A stretch of DNA of 64,000 nucleotides. Origin: Nonomuraea soli (GTDB taxonomy: Bacteria; Actinomycetota; Actinomycetes; Streptosporangiales; Streptosporangiaceae). The DNA lies in contig NZ_JACDUR010000003.1 of NCBI RefSeq assembly GCF_013761175.1, positions 903,896-967,895 of the forward strand, given 5' to 3'. The first letter of the stretch is position 1. Every line of letters begins with the position of its first letter. A model generated the notes under the pieces. It did no database searches and was not told where the DNA came from. It saw only the letters and a list, made by a program, of their open reading frames with translations. Both the position numbers and the translations under genes were made by a program. Below, piece after piece: positions 43,163 to 54,786 of this stretch.

Positions 43163-44275
43163 ATGAGCCCGATCAGAGCCGGATTCCTGGTGGCCTGTCT
43201 GCTCGTGACCACGTGTTCGCCGGCCGCAGCGAAGCCGGGCCCCTCCGCCGACGAGGTCGCCGACGCCCGCCAGGAGGTACGACAGCGCACCAAGGAGCTG
43301 GGAACCGCCGCCGCCCGCCTCGCGGCGGCCCAGGCCCGGCTCGACACGCTCGCCGCCGCCGCCGAGCGCCAGGTGGAGGCCTACAACGGCGAGAAGGTAC
43401 GGCTCGCGCGAGCCGAGCAGACGCATCGCGACGCCCTGGCCAGGATGGCCGCCGCCGAGCAGCGCGTGATGGGCGCGCAGGCCGACGTGGCGGAGATCGC
43501 CGCCCAGACCTACGGCGGCTTCGACGTGCGCAGCCCGATCCTCGGCATGATCGGCAACGACGACTTCCTGCACCGCGTGAGCGTGCTCCAGCAGATGGGC
43601 GGCGAACGAGGGCTGATCCTCGACCGCAGCCGCGACATGCGCACCGTGGCCACGATCCTGCGCGAGCACGCCGAGCAGGCCTTCCGCGACCAGCAAGAGG
43701 CCGCGCGGCGGGCCGAGGCGGCCAAGCTCGCCGCGGAGAAGGCCGTCGCCGAGCAGCAGCGGGAGACGCGCCAACTGGTGACCGTCAAGCGAGGGCTCGA
43801 ATCCGAGCTCGACTCCGCGCGCAGCCAGGCCGAACGGCTGGCCAGGGCGAGGCAGGCGGCCCTGGAACGCTCCACATACGCCCGCTACTCGCTGGCCACG
43901 GGTTCGAGCAGGGGCGACGCGGCGGCGAACTGGGCGCTCAGCCAGCTCGGCAAGCCGTACGTGTGGGCGGCCGACGGCCCGTCGAGCTACGACTGCTCGG
44001 GGCTGACCATGCGGGCCTGGGAGAGGGCCGGTATCAGGCTGGACCACTGGACGGGCACCCAGTGGACCTCGGGGCCGCACGTGCCGATCAGCCAGTTGCG
44101 CCGCGGCGACCTGCTGTTCTTCGGCTACGTCAGCAGCGACCCCGGGACCATCCACCACGTCGGGATGTACATCGGCAAGGGCCTGATGGTGCACGCCCCG
44201 CAGACGGGAGACGTGGTCCGCGTCGCCTCGATGTGGCGACGCGACCTCGTCGGTGCTACACGACCGGCGGGCTAG
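43163..44275 (+). CDS. NlpC/P60 peptidoglycan endopeptidase with coiled-coil region
   Basis: 370 residues from ATG 43163 (a GTG at 43154 is in frame). The signal peptide [13 protein letters not shown] is followed by two coiled-coil stretches rich in A, R, E and Q (residues about 20-110 and 160-225), then the NlpC/P60 domain: [16 protein letters not shown] (nucleophile Cys), [10 protein letters not shown] and [11 protein letters not shown] (His). This is the RipA/PcsB-like architecture that cuts the D-Glu to diaminopimelate bond in the wall. The coiled coil usually keeps the enzyme autoinhibited until a partner such as FtsEX acts; no partner is encoded here. Confidence 0.92.
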   Translation: MSPIRAGFLVACLLVTTCSPAAAKPGPSADEVADARQEVRQRTKELGTAAARLAAAQARLDTLAAAAERQVEAYNGEKVRLARAEQTHRDALARMAAAEQRVMGAQADVAEIAAQTYGGFDVRSPILGMIGNDDFLHRVSVLQQMGGERGLILDRSRDMRTVATILREHAEQAFRDQQEAARRAEAAKLAAEKAVAEQQRETRQLVTVKRGLESELDSARSQAERLARARQAALERSTYARYSLATGSSRGDAAANWALSQLGKPYVWAADGPSSYDCSGLTMRAWERAGIRLDHWTGTQWTSGPHVPISQLRRGDLLFFGYVSSDPGTIHHVGMYIGKGLMVHAPQTGDVVRVASMWRRDLVGATRPAG

Positions 44276-44769
44276 TGGTGGTGCCCGCCCTGCTCCTTCA
44301 GCCGCTCGAAGGAACGCACGACCTCGGCCTCGGCCTCGACCCTGCCCACCCAGTTGGCGCCCTCGACGGACTTGCCGGGCTCCAGGTCCTTGTAGACCTC
44401 GAAGAAGTGCTGGATCTCCAGGCGGTCGAACTCCGGCACGTGGTGGATGTCGCGGATGTGCTCCATGCGTGGGTCGGTGGCAGGGACGCACAGGACCTTG
44501 TCGTCACCGCCCGCCTCGTCGGTCATGCGGAACATGCCGACCGCGCGGCAGGTGATGTAGCAACCCGGGAAGGTCGGCTCCTGCAGCAACACCAGGGCGT
44601 CGAGCGGGTCGCCGTCCTCGCCGAGGGTGTTCTCGATGAAGCCGTAGTCGGCGGGGTACTGGGTGGAGGTGAACAGCAGCCGGTCGAGCCTGATCTTGCC
44701 GGTCTCGTGGTCCACTTCGTACTTGTTCCGCTGTCCCTTCGGAATCTCAACGACGACGTCGAACTCCAC
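44272..44769 (-). CDS. ppa: Inorganic pyrophosphatase
   Basis: 165 residues, normal for a bacterial family I enzyme. [20 protein letters not shown], the signature [10 protein letters not shown] near residue 55, and [16 protein letters not shown] are diagnostic. It hydrolyses pyrophosphate to phosphate in the cytoplasm, with Mg2+. GTG 44769 is chosen because GGAGGA lies 6 bases upstream; a longer open frame adds unsupported residues. A histidine-rich tail (GGHHH) is present. Divergent from dacB over about 80 bases. Confidence 0.96.
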   Translation of the reverse strand: MEFDVVVEIPKGQRNKYEVDHETGKIRLDRLLFTSTQYPADYGFIENTLGEDGDPLDALVLLQEPTFPGCYITCRAVGMFRMTDEAGGDDKVLCVPATDPRMEHIRDIHHVPEFDRLEIQHFFEVYKDLEPGKSVEGANWVGRVEAEAEVVRSFERLKEQGGHHH

Positions 44770-44849
44770 GACGCTTCCTCCACTCGACCCCCCGGGCACT
44801 GCCTGAGGGGCGTTAATGTCTCGTAGGCGAACACAGTAGGGAGAGCTGG

Positions 44850-46250
44850 ATGCGTGAGCGTTGGGTGGCGTTGACCACACTCGCCATGCTCCAGGTCGCG
44901 ACCATCGGCGCGGGCACCTACGCGGTGACGCACGAAGACTTCAACCTGGCGGCGATGACCGAGCAGGCGCCCGTCCGGCCGGAGCCGGTGGCCTCCCCCT
45001 CTGTCGCGCCCGTCATCACCTCAGGGCCTGTGCTGGCCGCGGGCGGTAACGGAACTCTCCCGACTAAGAGTACTTTGGCCAGCCAACTCTCCAGCGCGCT
45101 GGGTGACAAAGCCCTCGGGTCGAGCGTGGGCGCCGTGGTGATCGACGTGGCCTCCGGGCAGCAGATCTTCGCCAAGAACGCCGCCACCGGAATCACACCC
45201 GCCTCCACGACGAAGATCGTGACGAGCACCGCCGCGCTGGCCTCGCTCGGCCCCGACACCCGCCTGACCACCCGCGTCGTGCAGGGTGCCACGAAGAACT
45301 CGATCGTGCTGGTCGGCGGCGGTGACCCGACCCTGGCAGGGCCCAGCGCCAAGGCGGGCGCCTACCCGAAGCAGGCCTCCATGGCGCAACTGGCCCAGCG
45401 CACCGCCACCGCGCTGAAGGAGCAGGGCGTCACCAAGGTCGGCCTGAGCTTCGACGACTCGCTCTTCACCGGCCCGTCGTCCGGCCCTGGCTGGAAGCCC
45501 GGTTACATCCCCGACGGCAACGTCGCCCCGGTGTCCGCGCTGATGATCGACTCGGGCAAGGCCAACCCGTCGATGTCGCGCCCCAGGGTGAACGACCCCG
45601 CCAGCCACGCCGCGACCGCCTTCGGCAAACTGCTCAGGCGGTACGGCGTGAGCGTGACGGGCAAGATCGCCTCCGCCGCGGCGCCGGCCGGATCGCCCGA
45701 GCTCGCCCAGGTCCAGTCGGAACCCGTCTACGCCCTGGTCGAGCGGGCGCTGACGCTCAGCGACAACGACCTGTCCGAGGCGCTCGCCAGGCACATCGCC
45801 CTCAAGGAAGGACTGCCGGGCTCCTTCGACGGCGGCTCGCAGGCCGTGCTGAAGGTGATGCAGCGCCTCGGCATGGCCAAGGGCATCGCGGTCTCCGACG
45901 GCAGCGGCCTGTCCACCCGCAACCGCATCAGCGCCGACGCGCTGGCACGGCTCGTGGCGCTGGCCTCCTCGCCGCAGCACCCCGAACTCCACGCCGTCGT
46001 CTCCGGCATGCCGATCGCCGGCTTCTCCGGCACGCTCGGCAACGGCAGGCGCTTCACCGCCAAGGACGCCCGCACCGAAGCGGGCCTCGTGCGCGCCAAG
46101 ACCGGCACGCTCAACAACGTCAACACCCTCGCGGGCTTCGCCACCACCCGGGAGGGGCGGCTGGTCAGCTTCGCCTTCCTCGCCGACAAGGTTCCGCTCA
46201 ACGCAGAACCCGTTCTCGATCGGCTGGCCGCCATCGTCGCGCGCTCCTGA
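44850..46250 (+). CDS. dacB: D-alanyl-D-alanine carboxypeptidase/endopeptidase (PBP4 family)
   Basis: 466 residues from ATG 44850, with GGAGAG upstream. An N-terminal membrane/signal helix ([19 protein letters not shown]) and a Pro-rich stretch precede the penicillin-binding domain. S-x-x-K in [10 protein letters not shown] near residue 123, S-x-N in [12 protein letters not shown] and KTG in [12 protein letters not shown] complete the active site, with the family's inserted domain between the first two. It trims or cleaves peptidoglycan peptides. The order dacB - DUF2342 - tilS - hpt - ftsH is conserved in actinobacteria. Confidence 0.95.
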   Translation: MRERWVALTTLAMLQVATIGAGTYAVTHEDFNLAAMTEQAPVRPEPVASPSVAPVITSGPVLAAGGNGTLPTKSTLASQLSSALGDKALGSSVGAVVIDVASGQQIFAKNAATGITPASTTKIVTSTAALASLGPDTRLTTRVVQGATKNSIVLVGGGDPTLAGPSAKAGAYPKQASMAQLAQRTATALKEQGVTKVGLSFDDSLFTGPSSGPGWKPGYIPDGNVAPVSALMIDSGKANPSMSRPRVNDPASHAATAFGKLLRRYGVSVTGKIASAAAPAGSPELAQVQSEPVYALVERALTLSDNDLSEALARHIALKEGLPGSFDGGSQAVLKVMQRLGMAKGIAVSDGSGLSTRNRISADALARLVALASSPQHPELHAVVSGMPIAGFSGTLGNGRRFTAKDARTEAGLVRAKTGTLNNVNTLAGFATTREGRLVSFAFLADKVPLNAEPVLDRLAAIVARS

Positions 46251-46272
46251 GCGAGCACGTACGGTGGACGGT

Positions 46273-47352
46273 ATGCAGGTGATCGACTGGGATCTGGCCG
46301 TCGCTACCGGAACGCGCCTGGTCCGCCCAGGCCCCCAGGTAAGCCGCGAAGAGGCCAGGCAAGCCGTTTCCGAGCTGCGCACCCTCTCGCGCGAGGCCGA
46401 AGGCCACGTCCGGGAGTTCACGCAGATCCACACCGAGACCCCACCGCAGCCCGCCACCATCGTCGACCGGCCAGGATGGATCAAGGCCAACGTCGAGGGC
46501 TTCCGCGTGGTGCTGGAACCCCTGACCGAGCGGATGTCGGAGCGCCAGAACCAGACGCCCGCCATCGTCACCGCGGTCGGCTCGCGCATCACCGGCGTCG
46601 AGGTGGGCGCCGTGCTGGCCTACCTGGCGACCCGCGTGCTGGGGCAGTACGAACTGTTCCTGCCGCCCGACCCCAGCGGCCAGGAGGCGGTCGGCCGCCT
46701 CACGCTGGTCGCCCCCAACATCGTCAACGCCGAGCGCGAGCTCAACGTCCACCCGCGTGACTTCCGGCTGTGGGTCTGCCTGCACGAGGAGACCCACCGC
46801 GTGCAGTTCACCGGCGTGCCGTGGCTGCGCGAATACGTGCGCGGGCAGATGACCGAGTTCCTGCTCGCCTCCGATCTCGACCTGCCGACGCTCATGGAAC
46901 GGCTGCGCCAGGCCGCCGACACCGTGGCCGACGTGGTCCTGCGCGAAGGCGACGGCAACCTCATCGAGGCCATCCAGACCCCCGAGCAGAAGGCCATCCT
47001 CGACCGGCTCACCGCCGTGATGACCCTCGTCGAGGGCCACGGCGACTTCGTGATGGACGCGGTCGGCCCGGCCGTCGTGCCGTCCGTGGTCGACATCAGG
47101 GCCAAGTTCCAGCAGCGCCGCGCGGCGGGCGGGCGGTTCGACCGCACCATCAAGCGGCTGCTGGGCCTGGAGCTCAAGATGAAGCAGTACGCCCAGGGTT
47201 CGGCCTTCGTCACCGCCGTGGTCGACAAGGTCGGCATGGAGGGCTTCAACCGGATCTGGACCTCGCCGGAGACCCTCCCGACCCTCGACGAGATCGCCGA
47301 CCCCGACTCCTGGTGCCGCCGGGTTCTGGGGAGCGACGCCCTGCCTGCGTAG
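46273..47352 (+). CDS. Zinc-dependent metalloprotease of the DUF2342 family
   Basis: 359 residues from ATG 46273; a GTG at 46264 is in frame. VCLHEETHRVQFTGVPWLRE near residue 175 contains the HEETH zinc helix, and LTAVMTLVEGHGDFVMDAVG supplies the family's second motif. The family was long called F420-biosynthesis-associated because of its distribution in actinobacteria, but its role is not established. No signal peptide is seen. It lies 23 bases after dacB and precedes tilS, its usual place. Confidence 0.93.
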   Translation: MQVIDWDLAVATGTRLVRPGPQVSREEARQAVSELRTLSREAEGHVREFTQIHTETPPQPATIVDRPGWIKANVEGFRVVLEPLTERMSERQNQTPAIVTAVGSRITGVEVGAVLAYLATRVLGQYELFLPPDPSGQEAVGRLTLVAPNIVNAERELNVHPRDFRLWVCLHEETHRVQFTGVPWLREYVRGQMTEFLLASDLDLPTLMERLRQAADTVADVVLREGDGNLIEAIQTPEQKAILDRLTAVMTLVEGHGDFVMDAVGPAVVPSVVDIRAKFQQRRAAGGRFDRTIKRLLGLELKMKQYAQGSAFVTAVVDKVGMEGFNRIWTSPETLPTLDEIADPDSWCRRVLGSDALPA

Positions 47353-47379
47353 CAGGTCGCTGCGGGCACAATGGCTGCC

Positions 47380-48507
47380 ATGGGTCCGCATCCTGCCGTC
47401 GCCGAGGTCCGCCGCGCCGTACGCGAGGCGCTGGCGGATCTCGGATCCGGCTCGCTCGTGCTCGTCGCGTGCAGCGGCGGGGCCGACTCACTCGCGCTGG
47501 CCGCGGCGCTTGGCTTCGTCGCCCCGCGTGCGGGGTTGCGCGCGGGGCTGCTCACCGTCGACCACGGGCTCCAGGAGGGCTCGGCCGCCCAGGCCCGCAC
47601 AGTCGCCACCCTCGCCACCGCCCCAGCCCCCCGCCCGGCCCGCCCTGCGCACATCGCAGCGCCCTTCGCTCGCGACACGGCCCGTGCCGCCTCCTCCGCC
47701 CCCGGCCCTCACGACCTCGACCCCGGGGCGCCCGACGCCTCCGGCACCGGCGGCAATCTCGCCCCTGGGCTCGGGCTCGACTTCGCCGAGGTGCTGACCG
47801 TCACCGTCGGCGCCGGCGGCGGGCCCGAGGCCGCTGCGCGCGAGGCCCGCTACGCCGCCCTCGGCGAGGCGTGCGAGCGGCTCGGCGCAGCCGCGGTCCT
47901 GCTCGGACACACTCGCGACGACCAGGCGGAGACGGTCCTGCTCGGCCTGGCCAGGGGGAGCGGGCTGAGGTCGCTGTCGGGCATGTCGGGTACGGCAGGC
48001 CGCTACCGCCGCCCCCTCCTCGACCTCCCCAGGCGGACCACCGTCGCCGCCTGCCAGGCCCTGGGCCTGCGCCCGTGGGACGACCCCCACAACCGCGACC
48101 TCCGCTACACGAGGGTCCGGGTGCGCACCGCCGTCCTGCCGCTCCTGGAGCGCGAACTCGGCCCGGGAGTCGCCGAGGCTCTCGCCAGAACCGCCGACCT
48201 CGCCCGCGCCGACGCGGACGCGCTCGACGGGTGGGCCTCGAAGGCCTACGCGGATTGCGCTCTAAGCGATATCCCCGAGGCCGTGACGCTTGCCGTACCG
48301 GCTCTGGAGGCCCTGCCGGAGGCGGTCCGCACCCGCGTCCTGCGGCGGGCCGCGCTGCGCGCCGGTTCGCCCTCCTCGGCGCTCACGGCGGGCCACGTGC
48401 GCGCCGTCGACCGCCTCATCACGGCCTGGCACGGGCAGAAGGCCGTTGACCTGCCCGGGGGTCTGTGTGCCCTGCGACGGTATGGCACCCTGGTGTTCCA
48501 GTCTTAA
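47380..48507 (+). CDS. tilS: tRNA(Ile)-lysidine synthase with a low-complexity insertion
   Basis: 375 residues from ATG 47380 (ATG 47371 is an alternative). The PP-loop [14 protein letters not shown] is near residue 33, and [20 protein letters not shown] and [13 protein letters not shown] are typical. The enzyme makes lysidine at the wobble base of tRNA-Ile(CAU) using ATP. Between [14 protein letters not shown] and [13 protein letters not shown] there are about 50 extra residues rich in Ala, Pro, Arg and Gly (about 47620-47770), not normal for the family. They sit in a surface loop between two strands of the core, so the enzyme is probably still active. Confidence 0.93.
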   Translation: MGPHPAVAEVRRAVREALADLGSGSLVLVACSGGADSLALAAALGFVAPRAGLRAGLLTVDHGLQEGSAAQARTVATLATAPAPRPARPAHIAAPFARDTARAASSAPGPHDLDPGAPDASGTGGNLAPGLGLDFAEVLTVTVGAGGGPEAAAREARYAALGEACERLGAAAVLLGHTRDDQAETVLLGLARGSGLRSLSGMSGTAGRYRRPLLDLPRRTTVAACQALGLRPWDDPHNRDLRYTRVRVRTAVLPLLERELGPGVAEALARTADLARADADALDGWASKAYADCALSDIPEAVTLAVPALEALPEAVRTRVLRRAALRAGSPSSALTAGHVRAVDRLITAWHGQKAVDLPGGLCALRRYGTLVFQS

Positions 48508-48527
48508 GCCGACCGAAGGAATCCCAG

Positions 48528-49085
48528 GTGCACGCAGCCGACATGGGCAAGGACCTCGAAAAGGTCCTCATCCCGGAGGACGAGCTCCAGGCCAAGATCA
48601 AGGAGCTCGCGGCCCGGATCGACGCCGACTACGCCGGCAAGGACCTGCTGCTTGTGGGCGTGTTGAAGGGCGCGGTCATGGTGATGGCCGACCTGGCCAG
48701 AGCCCTGAGAAACCAGGTCCAGATGGACTGGATGGCCGTCTCCTCCTACGGGGCGGGCACCAAGTCCTCGGGCGTCGTGCGGGTCCTGAAGGACCTCGAC
48801 ACCGACATCATGGGCCGCCACGTGCTCATCGTCGAAGACATCATCGACTCAGGCCTGACGCTCGACTGGCTGATCAACAACCTCAAGGGCCGCAACCCCG
48901 CGTCGCTGGAGATCTGCACCGCGCTGCGCAAGCCCGACGCCGTGAAGGTGCCGATCGACGTCAAGTACGTCGGCTTCGACATCCCCAACGAGTTCGTGAT
49001 CGGCTACGGTCTCGACTACGCCGAGCGCTACCGCAACCTGCCCTTCATCGGCACGCTGGCCCCCCACGTCTATAACGGCCAATAG
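48528..49085 (+). CDS. hpt: Hypoxanthine phosphoribosyltransferase
   Basis: 185 residues from GTG 48528, with AAGGA 7 bases upstream. [20 protein letters not shown] is the PRPP-binding loop, and [35 protein letters not shown] and [20 protein letters not shown] complete the family pattern. It salvages hypoxanthine and guanine with PRPP. It directly precedes ftsH, as in most actinobacteria and many Firmicutes. Confidence 0.95.
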   Translation: MHAADMGKDLEKVLIPEDELQAKIKELAARIDADYAGKDLLLVGVLKGAVMVMADLARALRNQVQMDWMAVSSYGAGTKSSGVVRVLKDLDTDIMGRHVLIVEDIIDSGLTLDWLINNLKGRNPASLEICTALRKPDAVKVPIDVKYVGFDIPNEFVIGYGLDYAERYRNLPFIGTLAPHVYNGQ

Positions 49086-49298
49086 TTCAGGGAACATTGG
49101 GCAACCTGACGTACGTTGGTAGGGCAAGGCCGGTGGCGCGGGCAGTGACCCTGTGCGCTCTACCGGTGTACCGTCTGACACTTAGAGGCTTCGCCTCCGG
49201 GTAGTTCAGATAGCAGCGGCATCCGCCGCGCCCCCGGGTCACCGAGGGTTTCAGGCCTTGGTCAGGAAGGGACGGGCCCGCAAGGGGTTCCGCATCGG

Positions 49299-51289
<1,991 letters not shown>

Positions 51290-51293
<4 letters not shown>

Positions 51294-51859
51294 CCGTCGA
51301 CCAGGCCCGCATCGAGAAGGCCGTCCGCGAGATCCTCGTCGCCATCGGCGAGGACCCCGACCGTGACGGCCTGCTCGACACCCCGTCCCGCGTGGCCCGC
51401 GCGATGGCGGAGCAGTACTCCGGGCTGCACCAGGCTCCGGAAGACGTCCTGACCAAGGTCTTCGACGTCGACCACGACGAGATGGTGCTCGTGCGCGACA
51501 TCGAGGTGTACTCCACCTGCGAACACCACCTCGTTCCCTTCCACGGCGTGGCCCACGTGGGCTACATCCCCAACGAGAAGGGGCAGGTGACCGGGCTGTC
51601 CAAGCTCGCCCGCCTCGTCGACGTCTACGCTCGCAGGCCGCAGGTCCAGGAGCGCATGACCTCGCAGATCGCCGACGCGCTCATGCGGGTGCTGGAGCCC
51701 CGCGGCGTGATCGTGGTCGTGGAGGCGGAGCACCTGTGCATGACGATGCGGGGGGTGCGCAAGCCGGGTGCCAAGACGCTCACGTCGGCGGTGCGCGGCG
51801 ACTTCCGCAACAGCGACAAGACGCGGGCCGAGGCCATGGCGCTGATCCTGGGCCGCTGA
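51290..51859 (+). CDS. folE: GTP cyclohydrolase I
   Basis: 189 residues from GTG 51290 overlapping the ftsH stop. [20 protein letters not shown] is the zinc and active-site motif (Cys, His, His), and [20 protein letters not shown] and [18 protein letters not shown] complete the family pattern. It converts GTP to 7,8-dihydroneopterin triphosphate, the first folate step. A terminator follows directly at 51884. Confidence 0.97.
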
Positions 51860-51883
51860 GACACGGCTTCGCACGGCTCGTCC

Positions 51884-51910
51884 AAGGGGCTCCCCACCCG
51901 GGAGCCCCTT
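51884..51910 (+). terminator. Terminator hairpin after folE
   Basis: AAGGGGCTCC at 51884-51893 pairs with GGAGCCCCTT at 51901-51910. It lies 25 bases after the folE stop, so folP probably has its own promoter. Confidence 0.8.
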
Positions 51911-51942
51911 CGCCGTCCCCGCCCCAGATCCGGTGCTTTCCC

Positions 51943-52050
51943 AGGCTCGGTGTCGGCCCTAGGCTCGGCGTCGGCCCTAGGCTCGGCGTCGGTCCCAGGC
52001 TCGGCGTCCACCCCAGATCCGGCGTCCGCCCTCGGCGCGGCGTCGGCTGT
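51943..52050. repeat. Six tandem copies of an 18-base repeat between folE and folP
   Basis: The unit AGGCTCGGCGTCGGCCCT is repeated from 51943, with copies 1-2 nearly identical and the last three increasingly diverged. The period of 18 is a multiple of three, and one rightward frame reads a GSASALGSASVPGSASTP type sequence, but there is no start or ribosome site. I take it as intergenic. Confidence 0.85.
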
Positions 52051-52137
52051 GGCCGGGCTGGCGGTGGCGCTGTTGAGTTGTCCACAACCGGGACCCGTGG
52101 CACGTGGTGCCCAGCCGCAACGCCTAGGCTTGGTCAC

Positions 52138-53016
52138 ATGATGAGCGTGCCCGGACTGCCAGCCGAGGATCGGTGTCTCGTCATGGGCGTGGTCAACGTC
52201 ACCCCCGACTCCTTCTCCGACGGCGGCCTCTGGTTCGACGAGGAGACGGCCGTGCGCCACGGCTTCGAGCTGGTCGCCGAGGGCGCCGACATCGTCGACG
52301 TGGGAGGCGAGTCCACGCGCCCGGGCGCTGCGCGGGTGTCGCTCGACGAGGAGCTCGCCAGGGTCGTCCCGGTGATCTCCAGGCTCAGTGCCGAGGGTGT
52401 CGCGGTGAGCGTCGACACGATGCGCGCCGAGGTCGCCAGGGCCGCGGTCGAGGCGGGCGCCAGGCTCGTCAACGACGTGAGCGGCGGCCTGGCCGATCCC
52501 GACATGCCGCGCGTGGTGGCCGACACCGGCGTGCCGTACGTCGTCATGCACTGGCGCGGACACAGCCACAGCATGGACAGCCGGGCGATCTACGACGACG
52601 TGGTGGGCGAGGTGCGCGAGGAGCTGGCCAAGCGGGTCGCCATGGTGCTCGCGGAAGGCGTCTCGGAAAGCCAGATCATCCTCGATCCGGGCCTGGGATT
52701 CGCCAAGACGGCGGAGCACAATTGGGCAGTGCTGGCCGGAATGGACCGGCTGCTGGAGTTGGGATATCCGGTGCTGATCGGCGCCTCGCGCAAGCGCTTC
52801 CTCGGTAGGCTCCTGGCCGACCCCGATGGCACGCCGCGGTCGTTCGACCGCAGCGATGCCGCCACGGTCGCCGTCTCCGCGCTCGCCGCCCGCAGCGGCG
52901 CGTGGTGCGTGCGGGTGCACGAGGTGGGCCCGAACGCCGACGCCGTCCGCGTGGCCGCGGCCTGGCGGCGGGCGGCAGAAGATCAACCGGTCGGAAACGT
53001 TGGAGGCAGTACGTGA
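52138..53016 (+). CDS. folP: Dihydropteroate synthase
   Basis: 292 residues from ATG 52138 (second ATG at 52141). MGVVNVTPDSFSDGGLWF and EGADIVDVGGESTRPGA are the two family signatures; VSVDTMRAEVARAAVEAG, LVNDVSGG, ILDPGLGFAKTAEHNW and IGASRKRFLG complete the barrel. It joins p-aminobenzoate to hydroxymethyl-dihydropterin pyrophosphate and is the sulfonamide target. The gene stops 14 bases before the SnoaL-like gene. Confidence 0.96.
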   Translation: MMSVPGLPAEDRCLVMGVVNVTPDSFSDGGLWFDEETAVRHGFELVAEGADIVDVGGESTRPGAARVSLDEELARVVPVISRLSAEGVAVSVDTMRAEVARAAVEAGARLVNDVSGGLADPDMPRVVADTGVPYVVMHWRGHSHSMDSRAIYDDVVGEVREELAKRVAMVLAEGVSESQIILDPGLGFAKTAEHNWAVLAGMDRLLELGYPVLIGASRKRFLGRLLADPDGTPRSFDRSDAATVAVSALAARSGAWCVRVHEVGPNADAVRVAAAWRRAAEDQPVGNVGGST

Positions 53017-53029
53017 GCAAGGCGGCCAG

Positions 53030-53464
53030 ATGAGCGTGGACACCACGGCGATCGAGACGGTCAACCAGGCCTTCTACACCGCCATCGAGAACGCCGACCT
53101 CGACAAGATGACCGAGGTCTGGGCGGAGGATTCGGCGGAAGGCCAGGTGACCTGCGTGCACCCTGGGTGGACCCTGCTCGCGGGCCGCTCCGAGGTGCTC
53201 CGCTCGTGGGCGCTGATCATGGCGAACACCACCTACATCCAGTTCGTCCTCACCGACGTCAAGACCAGCGTGCTGGGCGACATGGCGGTGCTGACGTGCG
53301 TGGAGAACATCCTGACCGCGGGCGACGAGGGTGAGTCCAGCTTCGCCGCGGGCAAGGTGGTGGCCAGCAACGTCTACATCCGCACCCCGGAGGGCTGGCG
53401 GTTGTGGATGCATCACGGCTCGCCCGTGCTGCAGAACGACGACGAGGAAGATGAAGACGAGTGA
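53030..53464 (+). CDS. SnoaL/NTF2-like small protein in the folate operon
   Basis: 144 residues from ATG 53030. ETVNQAFYTAIENADLDKM and MTEVWAEDSAEGQVTCVHPG are typical of the SnoaL-3/DUF4440 NTF2-like fold, and it ends in an acidic tail (QNDDEEDEDE). It is inserted between folP and folB, and its stop overlaps the folB start by 4 bases. Such proteins are found in this place in several actinobacteria, but the role is unknown. Confidence 0.88.
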   Translation: MSVDTTAIETVNQAFYTAIENADLDKMTEVWAEDSAEGQVTCVHPGWTLLAGRSEVLRSWALIMANTTYIQFVLTDVKTSVLGDMAVLTCVENILTAGDEGESSFAAGKVVASNVYIRTPEGWRLWMHHGSPVLQNDDEEDEDE

Positions 53465-53826
53465 CCCTTGATCGAGTCTCGGTGACGGGCCTGCGGGCCC
53501 GTGGCCGCCACGGGGTCTTCCAGGCCGAGCGTGACCTGGGGCAGGAGTTCGTCGTCGATGCGACCCTCTTCCTCGACACGCGCCCGGCGGCGGCCGGCGA
53601 CGACCTGACCCAGACGGTCCACTACGGCGAGCTGTCCGAGGCGCTGGTGAAGGTGGTGGAGGGCGATCCGGTCAACCTGGTCGAGACGCTCGCCCAGCGC
53701 CTGGCCGACGTCTGCCTCGACAACGACCTGGTGCGTGAGGTGGAGATCAGCGTGCACAAGCCCGCCGCTCCCATCCCGTTGCCCTTCGACGATGTGATCG
53801 TGACGATCAGGCGGAGCCGCGCATGA
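53461..53826 (+). CDS. folB: Dihydroneopterin aldolase
   Basis: 121 residues from GTG 53461, which overlaps the previous stop (GTGA). VTGLRARGRHGVFQAERDLG and VETLAQRLADVCLDN, with the C-terminal KPAAPIPLPFDDVIVTIRR, match FolB. It cleaves dihydroneopterin to hydroxymethyl-dihydropterin and glycolaldehyde. The stop overlaps folK. Confidence 0.95.
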   Translation: MTLDRVSVTGLRARGRHGVFQAERDLGQEFVVDATLFLDTRPAAAGDDLTQTVHYGELSEALVKVVEGDPVNLVETLAQRLADVCLDNDLVREVEISVHKPAAPIPLPFDDVIVTIRRSRA

Positions 53827-54329
53827 AAGCAGTCCTTGCCCTCGGAAGCAATCTCGGCCGCCGGTTCCAGACGTTGCAGGGCGCGGTCGACGCGCTGTTC
53901 GACGCGCCGGGCCTCGACTACATCGCGGTCTCGCCGGTCTACGAGACCGATCCGGTCGGCGGCCCCGACGACCAGCGTCCTTACCTGAACGCCATCGTCA
54001 TCGCCGACACCACGGTCGACGCCTACACGCTGCTGGAGCGGGCGCAGAGCATCGAGACCGCGTTCGGCAGGGTGCGCGAGGAGCGGTGGGGGCCGCGCAC
54101 GCTCGACGTCGACCTGATCGCCGTGGGCGACCTGGTCTGCGGCGACGACCCGCAGCTGACGCTGCCGCATCCGCGCGCCCACGAGCGGGCGTTCGTCCTG
54201 GTGCCGTGGTCGCAGGTCGACCCCGATGCCGAGATCCCCGGACACGGGCCGATCCAGACGCTGCTCGACGGCCTCGACCAGCAGGGCGTACGGCTGCGCG
54301 GCGACCTCAAGCTGCAGGGGCCCGCTTGA
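53823..54329 (+). CDS. folK: 2-amino-4-hydroxy-6-hydroxymethyldihydropteridine pyrophosphokinase
   Basis: 168 residues from ATG 53823. LALGSNLGRRFQTLQGAVDA, PYLNAIVIADT, RWGPRTLDVDLIAVGD and LPHPRAHERAFVLVPWSQVD are diagnostic. It transfers pyrophosphate from ATP to hydroxymethyl-dihydropterin, the substrate of FolP. Its stop overlaps the TTG start of the DUF3180 gene. Confidence 0.96.
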   Translation: MKAVLALGSNLGRRFQTLQGAVDALFDAPGLDYIAVSPVYETDPVGGPDDQRPYLNAIVIADTTVDAYTLLERAQSIETAFGRVREERWGPRTLDVDLIAVGDLVCGDDPQLTLPHPRAHERAFVLVPWSQVDPDAEIPGHGPIQTLLDGLDQQGVRLRGDLKLQGPA

Positions 54330-54784
54330 GGCCGGTCAAGCCCTGGCACCTCGTCGGTGTCGTCGTCATCGTGGCGCTGCTCACCTTGATCCTGGTGCGG
54401 CAGTTCTACTCCTCGCTGCCGCTCGTGCCGTGGACCGCGATCCCGACGCTCCTCCTGCTGGCCATCGGTGAGCTGATCACCGGCAATTCCACGAAGGCCA
54501 GGATCGAGCGCAGGCCCGACACCAAGCCGGTGGAGCCGCTGGCCGTGGTCAGGCTGACGGCGCTGGCCAAGGCCTCGGCGTACGGCGGGGCGTTGATCGC
54601 CGGGGTGTTCGCCGGGTTCGCCCTGCACACCGTGCAGCTGCTCAGCCAGGACACGCCGCGCGGCGAGTTCTTCGTCACGGCGGGTTCTTTCGCGGCGTCC
54701 GTGGTGCTGATCTGCGCCGCGCTCTACCTCGAACACTGCTGCAAGGTGCCCAAGCAGCCAGGGGAGGAACGCGGCCAGGTGTGA
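54326..54784 (+). CDS. DUF3180 family membrane protein
   Basis: 152 residues from TTG 54326, overlapping the folK stop. Four membrane helices (HLVGVVVIVALLTLILV, VPWTAIPTLLLLAIGELITG, AYGGALIAGVFAGFALH, ASVVLICAALYLEHCCKVP) and the RRPDTKPVEPLAVVRLTALA loop match DUF3180, which usually ends actinobacterial folate operons. Function unknown. Confidence 0.9.
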   Translation: MRPVKPWHLVGVVVIVALLTLILVRQFYSSLPLVPWTAIPTLLLLAIGELITGNSTKARIERRPDTKPVEPLAVVRLTALAKASAYGGALIAGVFAGFALHTVQLLSQDTPRGEFFVTAGSFAASVVLICAALYLEHCCKVPKQPGEERGQV

Positions 54785-54786
54785 GG

